A DNA stretch of 64,000 nt, taken from Monosporascus cannonballus. Its lineage: Eukaryota > Ascomycota > Sordariomycetes > Xylariales. The notes below the pieces were generated by a model. It was given only the letters and a program-made list of their open reading frames with translations, had not been told where the DNA came from and searched no databases. Both the position numbers and the translations under genes were made by a program. Where the stretch lies: the NCBI GenBank assembly GCA_004154925.1, contig QJNS01000064.1, forward strand, positions 252,987-316,986, given 5' to 3'. Positions 1-11,926 of this stretch are shown one piece after another (the stretch's first letter is position 1; the number at the start of each line of letters is the position of its first letter).

Positions 1-1880
1 TAATATATACAGATTATTAAGGGAAATTATTTTAAATAATAGATTAATATATGTATTTAAGTTTTAGCAAAGCATTATAATATAAATGAATTTAAATTAT
101 AACTTATTTAGCATATTTAAATAATAAATAAATAAATAAATAAAACCAATAAATTAAACCTTAAACAATTATTTACGATACTATATTAATTACTAACAAA
201 ATAAATAAATTAAAAATTTATTTATTATTATTCAATTACTTGTTAATATTAATTATTATTAAAATATTAAAATAATATAAACGAATATAAATTTTGCTTT
301 TATTTTAAAAATTTATAAAAAAATACGGAATAACTGTTTAATTAATATCAAACTAATTTATATGTCGGAATAATTATAATAATTTCAACGAAAAATAAAA
401 ATATATTTAAAATTCGACTGTAATTAAATAAATAAGTATTATAATTAAAACAAATTAAAAAAAGTAATTTTCGAAAAAGAAGAAACAATTTTCATTATTA
501 CAAAAAATATTTAAATAAAATAACTTAATAAATACCGTAATTTTAAATATATCGATCTATATAAAATTAATAAAAAAATTTCAAAAAATAATTATTAATT
601 AAAAACTTTACCGAAAGTTAAATTTTAATTAATCTTTTCCGTTTTTTTACTTAAATTAATAACGAATATAATTAAAGTACATATGGCATAAAACGATATA
701 AAAATAAAAAACAAATAGGTATATAAAGTAAAAAAGATTTTCGACATATAGAAATAAAACGGATTTACCCAATATCTGATTAAATAGAAAAAGTACCTAA
801 ACTTCGAAAATACCTAGGAACTCGCCAAGAACTTTATTAGCATTTGACGCCTATGGAAAAACTTTTATTAATAACGACGAACGCGTTCCAATTAATAGTT
901 AACCAGTTAGTAGCCGGGATGTCGGGCTAATCGGCCGCGACCTATGCTAACGTAATAACCATAACGGCGGCCTTTAACTATTCTTATTTTTTTCGAGACG
1001 TTTAAATTCCTCCATTATTTTCGTACTCTGAATACCGTGGCGAAATATCTCGATATTACGGCGACGAAGTAGCCGTCTTTATTTTTGCAAACGGTCCAGT
1101 TTGTTAATAACCGTTCGTAACGTTTTATAAATCTATTTCTTTTTACGTTCCAAACGATTTTTTATTAAGAAGTTTTTGATATTTAACCTTTGAAGAATTA
1201 AAAATATTACAAGGACCGCTACAGTAAATATAACGCGTATATTTTAAAGAACTCCGAGCTATTTTGTACGTAGCATTTTTTTCTTATAACGAAAATAAAA
1301 AAGTATTATAAAATTAAGGCGTTTAATACATTTTTTAAAAAAAATTTAAAACGTTAATGCGTTTACGAAAACGAAATTTTTTAATACGGCCCGATATAAT
1401 GAGTATAAAAAAAGGAAAGTTACTTATTAAAATTAACAAACAAATAATTTAATCTTTAAAAATTAAAATCTTAAAAAAAGGAAATCGTATTATAATTTAA
1501 CGGTTTTGGCTTTTTACGAACGGTCGGGCCGACAAAAAAAATAACTCGACCTTAGCTAAGACATTACGTAACCGGCTTAAAGGTTTCAAGATGCCAAGTA
1601 CCTTAAGCCCCTTAAGCCGACGACAAAGTTCAAAGAGCTTAACGGGCTTAAGGGTTTAAGTCGTTTAAGTACATTAAGCCAGAATAAAAATATATATACT
1701 TATTATTTCCATAATCTAGATAGTACCAGTTTGCAATATAACATCGTTATCTAAGGCACCTTTGGTATTACGAAACGTAATACGTTACTGTATCTATTGC
1801 TTAGATTTCCACGATACTCCTGCTAATGTAAACCCGTACGACTAAGGTTTAATAGTTGGTTAAACCCCCTAGCCGTCACA
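1..1880 (+). mobile_element. 3' part of a RIP-damaged Ty3/gypsy chromovirus (copy 1)
   Basis: Very AT-rich and full of stops. It aligns by eye with the copy at 1905-5583 and with the reverse complement of the complete element at 23922-30662. The window opens inside the integrase core, and a chromodomain-like reading frame lies at about 700-860. A purine-rich tract at about 1472-1487 precedes a 393-bp 3' LTR at 1488-1880, which ends in AGCCGTCACA. The gag, protease and RT regions would lie to the left of the window. Gln and Trp codons have repeatedly become stops, which fits RIP. Family assignment rests on matching the complete copy downstream. Confidence 0.8.
1488..1880 (+). repeat. 3' LTR of gypsy copy 1
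   Basis: Its last ~130 bp match the reverse complement of the LTRs at 23922-24305 and 30278-30662, including the stretch AACGTAATACGTTACTGTAT and the end GCCTAGCCGTCACA (here CCCTAGCCGTCACA). The start is placed directly after the purine tract AAAAAAAGGAAATCG, by analogy with the 3' LTR of the complete element. The inner half has diverged strongly. Confidence 0.65.
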
Positions 1881-1904
1881 AATTGGTTAAATGAAATTCG
1901 CCTT

Positions 1905-4900
1905 ATATCTTATTAATAAATAAAAAAAGAAATTAAAATTTTAATATTCGATCGGAAATAGCGATAAATGCAGACATAAGGATACAATAGAAACCTTATT
2001 ACTTAAAAGAATAAAATATAAGAAAAAATAGGCATTAAAAAAGAATACGATATATCATTATTATTATTAAAGCGAAATTAAAGCAATTAAATAACGACTT
2101 AAAATAACAGCCCTAAAAGTTAAAAAATCTGATTAATATGTTATTATGATACTATAAATACGAATATTTTTTCAGAAAAAAGTTTGATATAAAATTATTA
2201 AAATATAACGAATAAAATTATGAAATAATCCTTAAAAAAAGGATTTTCGACGACGTTTTACCTTATTTATAACTTTAACGGAAACGAATTATGCGTTTTT
2301 AAAAAAATATCTAGAAAATCGGTTATAAAAGGAATGGATTCGACTTTCGAAATTACCAACAGAATATTTAATATTTTTCGTACCTAAAAAGAATAAAAAA
2401 TTACGACGTGTAATTAATTACCGATAGTTAAATAATATCATTATTAAAGATCGAATATTATTATCCTTAATTACGGAAAAAAATGATTTATAAAATTAAA
2501 TCGTTTACAATATTCGATTTTTAAGATAAATATAATTTTATTAGGATTAAAAAAGGATACGAATAAAATATAACTTTTAGAACGAAATATAGATTATTTA
2601 AGTATTTGGTTACGTTAATAAGATTTACGAATATATTAATAATCTTCCAACGGATAATTAATTACGTATTACGAAAATACCTTAATATTTATATCGTTTG
2701 CTATCTCGACAATCTTCTTATTTTCTAAAAACGGAAAACGCATATGCATGATACGTTTATAAAATTTTTTAAGTTTTATAACATATAAAGTTATTTATTA
2801 ACGTAAAAAATATTAATTTCATAAATAAAAAGTAAAATATCTGGAATATATTATTACCTTAGGATATATTAGGATGGACCTTAAGAAAATTGCTGTAATT
2901 ACAAAATAACAAATACTAATTACGGTTAAAAAGGTATAAACGTTTTTTGTATTTGCTAATTATTATAGGAAGTTTATTCGAAATTTTAATAAAATAAGTA
3001 TATCTTTAACAAATTTTAGGAAAAAATAAAGGAATTTAAATAAACGGCCGAAATAAAAAATGGTTTAAAATATTAAGAATATATTTATTAATTAATTAAT
3101 GTTAATTATGTACGATTTAGACCGTTTCGTTAAACTAGAAACCGATAATTCGAATTACGCATTAAACGTAATAATCGGATAACGAAATAATTAAGATAAA
3201 TTACATCCTATTATATTTCTTTTCATATAAATTTAAAGGAGCCGAGTTTAATTACGGTATTCTAAATAAGGAATTTATGGCTATTATTATGGTATTCCGA
3301 AAGTTTAGATATTTTTTAAAGGGAAATTTGTCCCAAATTAAAGTTTATACAGATTATCAAAATTTTACCCGTTTTATTACGACTAGAAAGCTTATAAAAC
3401 GATAATTAAAATACATAAAGAAAATTAATAAATTTCGATTTCGTTATTATTTATAAGAAAAGCTTAGAAAATGGCAAAATAAACGCCTTAAGTAAACGAC
3501 CAAACCTTAAAAAGATTAGTTAAAATTAGCTATATAATTTTCGATATTACTATAAAAAGCGATTTACGTCCGCGACAAATTACGATAATTCGGGCAATAC
3601 CTTTTAATATATATCGGAAAATCCAACAGTATAATAATAATTTCTTAAAAAACCAAAGAACGGATAAGATATAAATTCTAGAAAAATACCAAAGGGATTT
3701 AATACGAGAAATATACGAATATCCGTTATATAAATATCCAGGGATTTATAAAACCTTAAAACGGCTTTAACGCATATATTTCTTTCTTAAAATAAAATCA
3801 ATAGTACAAAAAATTATACGGCAATACGATATTTGTGCCACAATAAAAATTCGATAATATAAGCTATACTAAAAATTACAACTACTATTAATTATAAAAC
3901 ATCCATAGTATTTAATTATATTCGATTTTATTATTAAACTTTTTATGTTAAAAGATTTAATTATAAAAATACATTACGATAGTATTTTCGTAATCGTCGA
4001 TCGATTTACGAAATTTTCTTATTTTTTACTATATTACAAGGATATAAACGCCGAATAAATAGCATATAAATTTTTCAGATATATTTTTAATATGTACGGA
4101 TTACCTATAGAAATTATTTCGGATAAAGGATTAATTTTTATATCTAAGTTTTAACAAAGTTTTATAATATAGATTACCTTATATTACAAATTATTTAACG
4201 TATTTGAACTATAAACGGATAAATAAATAAAATAAACGAATTAAACCTTAAAAACTTATTTATAATGTTATATTAATTACATACAAAATAATTAGGTTAA
4301 AAAGTTACTTATTATTTAATTAACTTATAATACCAATTACTACGAAAATATTAAAATAATGCTAACAAATGCAAATTTTGATTTTATTTTAAAGAATTAT
4401 AAAAAAAATACGCGATAACGGTTTAATTAATATCAAACATTTTTACGACAGAATAATTACGATAATTATATTAAAAGATAAAAATAGAACTGGAATTCGC
4501 ACGAAATTAAATAAGTAAATATTATGACCAAAAAAGGTTAAAAGAATTAATTTTCGAAAAAAAAATTGTTTTTTTGGTTACCAAAAGCATTTAAATAAAA
4601 CGATTTAACAAAAAGCTCGATTTCAAATATATCGGTTTATATAAAATCGCTAAAAAAAGTTTAAAAAATAATTATTAATTGGAATTTTTACCGAAAATCA
4701 AATTTTATCTAATTTTTTATATTTTCTTATTCAATTTAATAATAGATTTAATTAAAGTACATACCGCATAAAATAATGCGAAAATAAAAAACGAATAGGC
4801 ATATAAGGTGGAGAAGATTTTCGACATGCGGAAATAAGACGGATTTACTTAATACCTGATTAAATAGAAAAAATATCCGGATTTCGAAAACACCTGAAAA

Positions 4901-5583
4901 CCTGTCAAAAATCTTATTGGCGCCCAGCGCCTATTGAAGAACTTTTATTAATAACGGCGGAACTACCGAAGATAATTACGTCCTAATTAACGTTTTCCAG
5001 CGGCCAGTAAATACCAGGTAGCTTAAGGGAAGGAGCTAAGGCGGCTAGAGAGGCCTCGGCGTTAACCTATTTCTGGCGCTTTTGCTTTTCCAGTTCATCT
5101 AATAACTGCAATTCTTATTATATTATTTTAATTCCTTTCGAACGTAAAAACTTTTTCTGTTTCCGAAAACGGATTAATCGTATAATGGCTTCGTTTATTT
5201 TTTATTAATAACGTTTTTATAATTCCAAAAAACGTTTTTTCGCAAATACCTTTTCGCATTCTAAATATTAATTTTTGGCACGAATATTTTTTAGGGAGAA
5301 TATAGGAATGCCGTTATCATTGTAAAGATAATTACGTTTGATACATGCCTTACATTTGGAAATATTTTCCATTATTTCGTATTTTCAGCTTTTTGAAAAG
5401 CATAAGGAGTATAACATAATTTCAAAACTAAAGTCGTCAAAGATAAAAAACAGGTTTTGACGTCACACGGTGGACGAAAAAACCTGACGACGATTTTTAG
5501 TAATACGGGCTAATATCTTAAAGAAAAGAATTTACCAAAAAAAAGAAAAATCTTAAAGGCAAGATTTGGGGAAAAAAAGATCG
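1905..5583 (+). mobile_element. 5'-truncated, RIP-damaged Ty3/gypsy chromovirus (copy 2)
   Basis: It begins within the protease/linker region just after the LTR of copy 1 and runs to the polypurine tract at about 5566-5583. RT is recognisable at 2374-2800 (VPKKN-like motif near 2380; the YLDD box reads YLDN at about 2699-2718). The integrase zinc finger at 3703-3850 has His changed to Tyr. The integrase core lies at about 3925-4300 and keeps IVDRFTKF. A chromodomain frame with several stops in place of Gln or Trp codons lies at 4802-4930. No 5' LTR is present, and no family LTR follows the polypurine tract; a different LTR abuts it at 5584. Confidence 0.82.
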
Positions 5584-5794
5584 TGCATCACACACAGAAG
5601 CATATATAACTGAAGGAGAAGTGTATTAAAGGTTGCATGACCTCTAGAAGGTCCTCTGTAGAAGGTGAAGGTGGTGAACCCTCCTTAAATACAGATAAAA
5701 ACAGTGGTAGCCAAGAGATAAGGATACCGGAGTAGCCGAAGTAATTTCCACTAGCTTGTTAGCTAACTAAGCCATGGCGTAGCTAGGTTCAACA
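5584..5794 (-). repeat. Solo LTR A of a small LTR family, outer end missing
   Basis: Reverse complement of the solo LTR at 12848-13067 over nearly its whole length. Shared blocks include TGTTGAACCTAGC at the 5' LTR end (here at 5794, reverse strand), the ATTTAAGGAGG promoter-like stretch and CAGTTATATGCTTCTGTGTG near the 3' end. The last ~12 bp (GTCAGGGTCTCACA) are missing, and the copy stops at the polypurine tract of gypsy copy 2. No target duplication was found. Confidence 0.75.
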
Positions 5795-7669
5795 GCTGTC
5801 GGAAGATAAAATTTCCGCATACTGCAACCCCTCAACGAAGAACCTAGGTCTGTGGACTGCCGCGGGGGTACTGGGCGTCGGGGCATATCGTGGCTCGAAT
5901 AGAGACGTTTCGAAGATTGGGCGCTGTCGAATGCTTCGGGTCGCGCTAGGGCGAGTGGGAGAATACAGCTTGCCCCACCGGAAATGGCGACACGCCTTCG
6001 AACATGGTCTGCTTGATGGGCTCTGCACCTGTGAAGTAAGAGAGTTAGTTAGCTACACCTAGCCTAGGACGCCCGTATGCCCTGAGGCTACCTACGAGAT
6101 AGCCGCTACGCGGCGGCAACTCTGCTCTAGATATTATAACTAAAGGCAATAGGCGTGGACCGCCTGTAAGGCGACATTTCCCGGGGAGTGGTCGGTAACC
6201 TTGTCAGGAACTAGGGTGTTAGGAGGACCCGACGATTAAAGAAGCCTACCCGAACAGTCCACTAGGCACATGTATGCGGTTTTAATGCGTTTTCATATGT
6301 GCAGCCTCAGACATCCGCCCCCAGGCGAGCATATCAGTCCCTTGGGCCCCATTCCCAGCACGCCCTCGTAGCCAAGGGAGCCTGGCGTCCGCTGATCTCG
6401 ATATAATAGCTACTGCTTCGCAGATTCCCCGATCACCTTCTCCCGTGGCTCCCAAGTACCGGTATTCCTTAAACCGGTGTATCCTCTGCCATTTTTCTCC
6501 ATGCTCTTGAACCATAGCCCCTTTTTGTGCACTTCCTTGTCCGTCCGTGGCGACGGTATAGCGCTGGGAATAGCTATGTAACTGTCCAACTCGCATGCTC
6601 TTCGTGGTGACTTGGTTTGACCTCTCGAGGGTCTAGCGTTGGCTTCTCGGTGGCGATCGACGGTAGGGTTCTTCGTGTGTCTCGAGGGCAAGGCGAATCG
6701 AATGGGTGGAAGACTATGGCGATGGCAGTCAGTTAGCTGTTGCCTTGATGATCGTATGTGCATAAGGTAAAAAAATCCTGGCCTAGGTGGCGATTGTGAC
6801 CCAAGCGAAGGTTTCATGATAACCGCTACGCAGCGGTCCTAACGAGTGAAGTACAGCAGCAACCACAACAACCTCTAGCGAAAGCACTAAAGCTCTATGG
6901 GAGCGGACGCTACGAGGCTCTTGAAGGCGAGGATATGGACAAGGTTCGGGGCTGCTATGACTACAAAGTTCCAGATCATGACACCTGTCCGCAAAATACA
7001 GCGCAGGTTATTGATAAGATAGATTCACCCACGTGAATTCATGGATTCCTACGCGCCAGTTCCTAGCCCTAGACTGTGACTATCTCACCTCCAATATGGA
7101 CGGTCGTACAGAGAGCAGAATGGCAAGATGTTGTGGTACTTATCCGAACGGAATCGGCGCTCCGTCTTGATGCCTCGATTAGGACGCTGTTGGACGTGCT
7201 CGGTCGGTAGTATGGTCTACGAAACGACTCGAACGGACAACAGAGGCTACAATCGAATTGCCTTGGCGGTGGTGTCTGGTAAAGGCTCCTGCTTGAGGAG
7301 TATTATGCCTGTAGGATGAAGCCTAGTTCACGCTTCGACGTTGAATGGGAGACTCAGTCAGCTGCTCCCGTAGTCATACCGGCATCGGTCCTACGGTGAA
7401 AATAGCATTACGAGTCACATCGAGAAGACGGCGATGGGGTGGACACATTTATTCAGTTGGAGGAACAGCCTCCGTGGCGTAATAGCTAGCTATCTGCATT
7501 AACCTTGAGTTCTCCCAAATCCTTTCAGCGGTGCCGTTTGAAAACGTGTCGTGTGAATACTGATGACTGGCCCGGCTGTCTTGCTGCATGTCTCATATAT
7601 GCGTATCTGGTCAACGGACATTACTTGTTAGTTACCTCACTACAAGTTATAGAGGGGCAAAATACATAC
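5795..7669. other. GC-balanced stretch without a recognisable gene
   Basis: Base composition is normal, unlike the AT-rich block to the left, but all open frames are short, overlap each other on both strands and show no family motif. It probably holds decayed coding or intergenic sequence. I see no tRNA, array or clear repeat here. Confidence 0.5.
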
Positions 7670-8020
7670 CTAGACGCCGTATTTGCCGAAGAGAGTCGCC
7701 TTCTGGCCGCTGTGGCCGTGCTGGCTTCCGTAGTGACGCAGCATATTGTGCTTGCTCGTCAAAGGTGTGTTGCAGAAAGTGCCGTCTGCCTTGATCTCTC
7801 GGCACGGAATTGGCTGCGGGAACTTGACTGCCTCCCGGTTGTATGCAGAGTTCGGGTCATGAATCTTGCGATGGCTGGAGATACATCGCTTTGTGTTTTT
7901 AATCATCGTATTACAGGGCTGGCCGTTTGGCTTGGGGATGGTGCAGCGGTACTTGATCTCCCCTTCGGTGGCAGGGGTAAGCATGCCCCGATCCTGCACT
8001 GCGGGCGGGACTCTGACCAT
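7670..8020 (-). CDS. Small protein with two C-x9-C...H-x3/4-H zinc-finger-like units
   Basis: A 116-residue frame with two units of the same design. Unit 1 runs from Cys26 (CTIPKPNGQPC) to a pair of His (HRKIH). Unit 2 starts CREIKADGTFC and ends HYGSQH. In both, two Cys nine residues apart are followed 12-14 residues later by His-x3/4-His. This repeated pattern favours the minus strand over the longer overlapping plus-strand frame at 7505-8251, which has no motif. C2H2-type zinc binding, probably to DNA or RNA, is an inference. The frame may be one exon of a larger gene; upstream minus-strand frames (8400-8020) show no matching motif. No recognised gene name. Confidence 0.5.
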   Translation of the reverse strand: MVRVPPAVQDRGMLTPATEGEIKYRCTIPKPNGQPCNTMIKNTKRCISSHRKIHDPNSAYNREAVKFPQPIPCREIKADGTFCNTPLTSKHNMLRHYGSQHGHSGQKATLFGKYGV

Positions 8021-11000
8021 TTTGCGACTCTATTGACGAGAGGATTAGTTACAAACACCCAAATACGGGGGAAGGGTTCTATTCTTACTGGCAACGGTGG
8101 ATGCAAAACACCTGAAAGCTTGCTGTGCCTTAGACGATGGAGATGGCGAAACAGCCTGGTGGCTTGTCTATCCGTAAACGATAGAGATGCGAAGATGGAA
8201 TCAAAGGTTGATCTGTGGATAGATGATGGGACGATGAAGATGGGCAAATAACTGAAGGCTTGCTCTACCTGTAGACGGGAAAAACGAGGAGACGTCTGAA
8301 AGTGATGTGTTGTGGTCGATCCAGATGTGATTCTTTGGAAAAGATGCGACCGCTGGAAGATGTTTTGGAAGTGGTGGTGGCGAGACTCTTGATCCCTTAA
8401 ACAGACACGAACCTGCTCCCCCAATTCCAGATTTCGGTACTCCCTAGGGTTATTCCAGAAGCTACTTATTCCCCTACCCTTTTCGTCTCACTGACGAAAT
8501 GAGAAAGTCCGACCTTGCGCAACTTTGACCACATACTCTTGCTGCTTTAGGTACGTGTTTGCTTATCTACTTCAGCCAGATCGGGTTTCGGACTATGTAC
8601 TAGACGTTTGAGGCCACATTACAGTCTGCCTTAGCCGCTGGGCCACAAATTTAGGATGGCATAGCTCCAGGTGAGGCAGCATGTGCCCGTGACTAGCCCT
8701 ATGGAGGTCTTAGTATCTAATTAGCTTCTCCCTCAAAGGCACGTGTACTAGAATCCTCTAGGGTCATGAGAACACCTAAGAGCCATTGATTCCTGTATCT
8801 GTAATATCTATGTTTTGCAGTGACTCCGTTGCTGACAGTCTAGCTCTTATCGCCCATAAGTGATGTCAAACCCATCAATAGCTAAATATTGAAGCTCTAC
8901 TGTAGACCTAGTTTCGTTTCAGAGCAAACATCCTATGGGCATTAGCATATTCGATACGGGGCAGCGCAGAATCTGCGCAGCGTGTTACGAAACGCCTGGG
9001 CAGGTATTGGTCATATTCTCTTGTATAGGAGATGCTATTCCCTATTAAAGTCAATGTGATCAACGGTTTAGCGGTGGTGTGCAACGGCGTTTGTAAGTTT
9101 TCCTTTCACCTATTCTATAGTGTTGATTGAATCACCGGCCCCTTTACTGCCCCTATTTCGTCCGTGGACCAATGTAGTTGAATTAGTGGGGCCAGCTAAG
9201 CCCACTCTAGGCAAGCGCCGGAGCGTATCAACGCACATCGATCGTTGAATCAGCATCCGAAGCTAAGCCTATTCTAGGCAAGCACCGGACTTTTTGTTTG
9301 CGCACGGTTCAATTCTGCCGGTAGAAGTTCCGGGATTCGTCTACAGACGGTCCGTTGCTCCGGACCAAGATGACGGGCATATAAGACATTTATTGGGCTT
9401 GGTGAATTAGAAATCACATCCGTTTGTACCTGCCATAGTAATAACTTGGAAACTGGGAAGTACTTAAGATCTCGACTTGGATTTTAAGGTCTGTGTGCAA
9501 TCGATTGGGGAAATTGCCAATAGTAGTTAGTATTCTGGCGTATTTTTCTCTTTTGTCTGGCGTGACTACCCAGGTATTTGTGTTCCGCATGGTCCGATGT
9601 CAGTATCTGCTAAGTATGTACAGTATGAAGTTAAACTAGCATCAGCTGCTAAGCTCTTTGCGCACAGGAGCCGGATATCACTGCCGCGTTTCGGGGGTGA
9701 CGCGGGTTCAAGGTACTTCAGTGGATATAGATATGGTGAGATACTAGAAAGCTCCATACGGAACCTGTTCTGTGGAAGGTTCATATCGAAAAAGCCGATG
9801 CAGGTAAGGCGGGTCCTAAGTTCATATGAGAGCTATCTCCTTCCACGTGAAATTACTAACCAGTCCCACGGCGTTATCCTCCAGAGTATCATCTGGCATG
9901 CAGCTTCTCTTTGATTGTGACTCCTACCTGAAGTCATGACGATGTCATTTAATAAGTCACTCGTACTTTACTGCAGTGGCCACTAATGGTGAAAGGATGT
10001 TGTGTTGGCCTTCCATTCTTTCTGTGCCTTCTATATAAGGACTATATCACTAGACTTTCATGGCACCCTCCGATATCTTAAGCGATGGCTAGATAACTCT
10101 GGTGCCCTTTGACGCACTGACAATGGTCGTCTGTTCCTATGTGACTGCGGGGACCCATAAAAGCCTCCAAGGTAAGAGTAAGATCATGAGTTGCATTATG
10201 ATGTAGAGTGATTAGCTTTGAGTTTCGCTTGCCACTATTTGCGAAATTTTCGCTCTTCCAGACAAACTGGTCTTTAATCGTGATATTATCAAGTACTTCA
10301 GATTGAGTCCCGGAGTCCTGTAGGTCTTGTGGAAGTAGGATCCCTTAAAAGTTCAGACTAGACTTACTGTCAGGTGCCAAGATGCGGCCCCCTTTCCGGG
10401 GCCCAGCGACCCACCAGTTTGGCTCCAGTTTGTGTATATATAGGGGGGCTTCGCCCCCGAGTAGTTAGAAAAGGGCAGGCATTAATGGTCATCTATTTAC
10501 TACCCATACTATGAACCACCTGCTGGGCTGCTTCTTCTGCCTCTCACTCCGTACTTTACCATTTTCCCTGACACTTACCAGCCTAAGAAGCCATTATACG
10601 AACCTCTACAGCTTTGCTACTGTTATCAGCCTAGCTTCATGCTAATTAGATCACTTTGCTTGGTGAAATAATGCATTTTCTATGCCAGTTGTGCCAGTAG
10701 ATAATTATTATTCTACGTGAAACTGCGGATCGAAAGAGTTGCAGATCGAGAGAATTGCAAATAGAGAAATTGTAAACTGAGAAAATATCTGACTCAGAAA
10801 ATTGCGGAATAAGAAACCTACATATCGACGGACCTCCAGAGCGAGAAACGTATAAATCGATAAACCTATAGAGCGAGACGTGATGGTATTCAGAGGATAG
10901 ATGATCTAGAAGCTTCAGTGGCGGACACATACCTAGGACTATGGAAACCAAGCGTTGCACAGACTGTCCGGGCCCGCATCAAGAGCTCATTACTGGCAAC

Positions 11001-11482
11001 CAAGAGCTTAAACTCAATTGAATATATTGTCACAGTTAAGAATTTGACCATATATAACGATAGCGGCATCGCTTTTGCGACATATATATTAACTCGAAAC
11101 GTATCAATACAGAACTACCTAAGGTGTTTGTTCACCCAGGTCCAACGGATGGGAAATATGCTCAAAGAACTCCCTTAGTATACCTTCAGCGGAGTGTACA
11201 CCCAAGCGTTAAAACAAGAACAGGAACAAGCCCATTTAAGAAATAGTGAGGAGAGATTTCCGAAACAGTGCAGTTGTCATGCTTCTTAGATATGGCCGGA
11301 ATATGCTCATTGGGTCCAATAACGCATTCTCTAAGGGTTTCCAGTTGTAAAAAGTTATATATATACACCCCAAAGCCCCTACTCTCCATCACAACCAACT
11401 TCAACGCCACATAGAGCGGCACAGGGAGCAGACCACCGAACCCAAACCAAGCACGTATCCGCATCTTCCACGGAGCTTCAAA
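8021..11482. other. Long GC-balanced stretch, no recognisable gene
   Basis: Only short, motif-free frames on both strands. Visible structure: a diverged direct repeat at 9194-9289 and a G/C hairpin with a nearby TATATATAG at about 10433-10462, which could be an old LTR promoter. Otherwise nothing supportable. Confidence 0.45.
9194..9289. repeat. Pair of 29-bp direct repeats
   Basis: AGCTAAGCCCACTCTAGGCA... at 9194-9222 recurs at 9261-9289 with three differences, all transitions (C/T, C/T, G/A). The spacing is 67 bp start to start. Function unknown. Confidence 0.6.
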
Positions 11483-11926
11483 ATGACGACCGCAAACGTA
11501 GCTCAGGATAGGTTTGAGGTTGTCAGCTACAAGAAGTGCAGCAACAAAGTCCGGAGTCTTAAACGCTAGGAGCGAGGCATTAATGGCAATGTCCCAGCTG
11601 GCAGCAGTGGTCCCCAACGCGTCCATCCTCAGACTAAGGGTGCCATCGACGAGGCCAAGAAGCCTGGCAGTGAAGCCAAGGCCTATCAGAGTCAGGCTCA
11701 GCACCAGGGAGGCAGTAAAAAGGTCAACAACGCCGATCAACACCACCCAGGAGCCAAGAATGGAAGACCCGGACGCGGCTACTGGGGAGGAGCGAGGCAG
11801 CCGAGGGCAGACCGAGACATCCAAGGAGCAATTCCCAGCTGGTACAAGGAACCAGAGTGGGATTGTCGCCCAGCCAAAACCCAGGGCAAAGTCACTACAG
11901 ACACCAAGGTCACTCTTGCCAAATAA
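11483..11926 (+). pseudogene. Lys/Gln/Gly-rich hypothetical ORF with an in-frame TAG
   Basis: Starting at ATG 11483 the frame reads MTTANVAQDRFEVVSYKKC and so on. It meets TAG at 11567-11569 and continues open to TAA at 11924-11926, 147 codons in total. The C-terminal part is hydrophilic, rich in Gln, Gly, Lys and Pro, and ends in a Trp-containing segment (SWYKEPEWDC). CAG to TAG is the classic RIP change at CpA. A hydrophobic frame on the opposite strand (11186-11935) is longer but looks like the complement of this Gly/Gln-rich frame. No family recognised; which strand is real is uncertain. Confidence 0.35.

Noticed and set aside
7505..8251. 248-residue plus-strand open frame
   Set aside because: It lies opposite the double-finger frame at 7670-8020, has no motif, and its composition looks like a complement of coding sequence.
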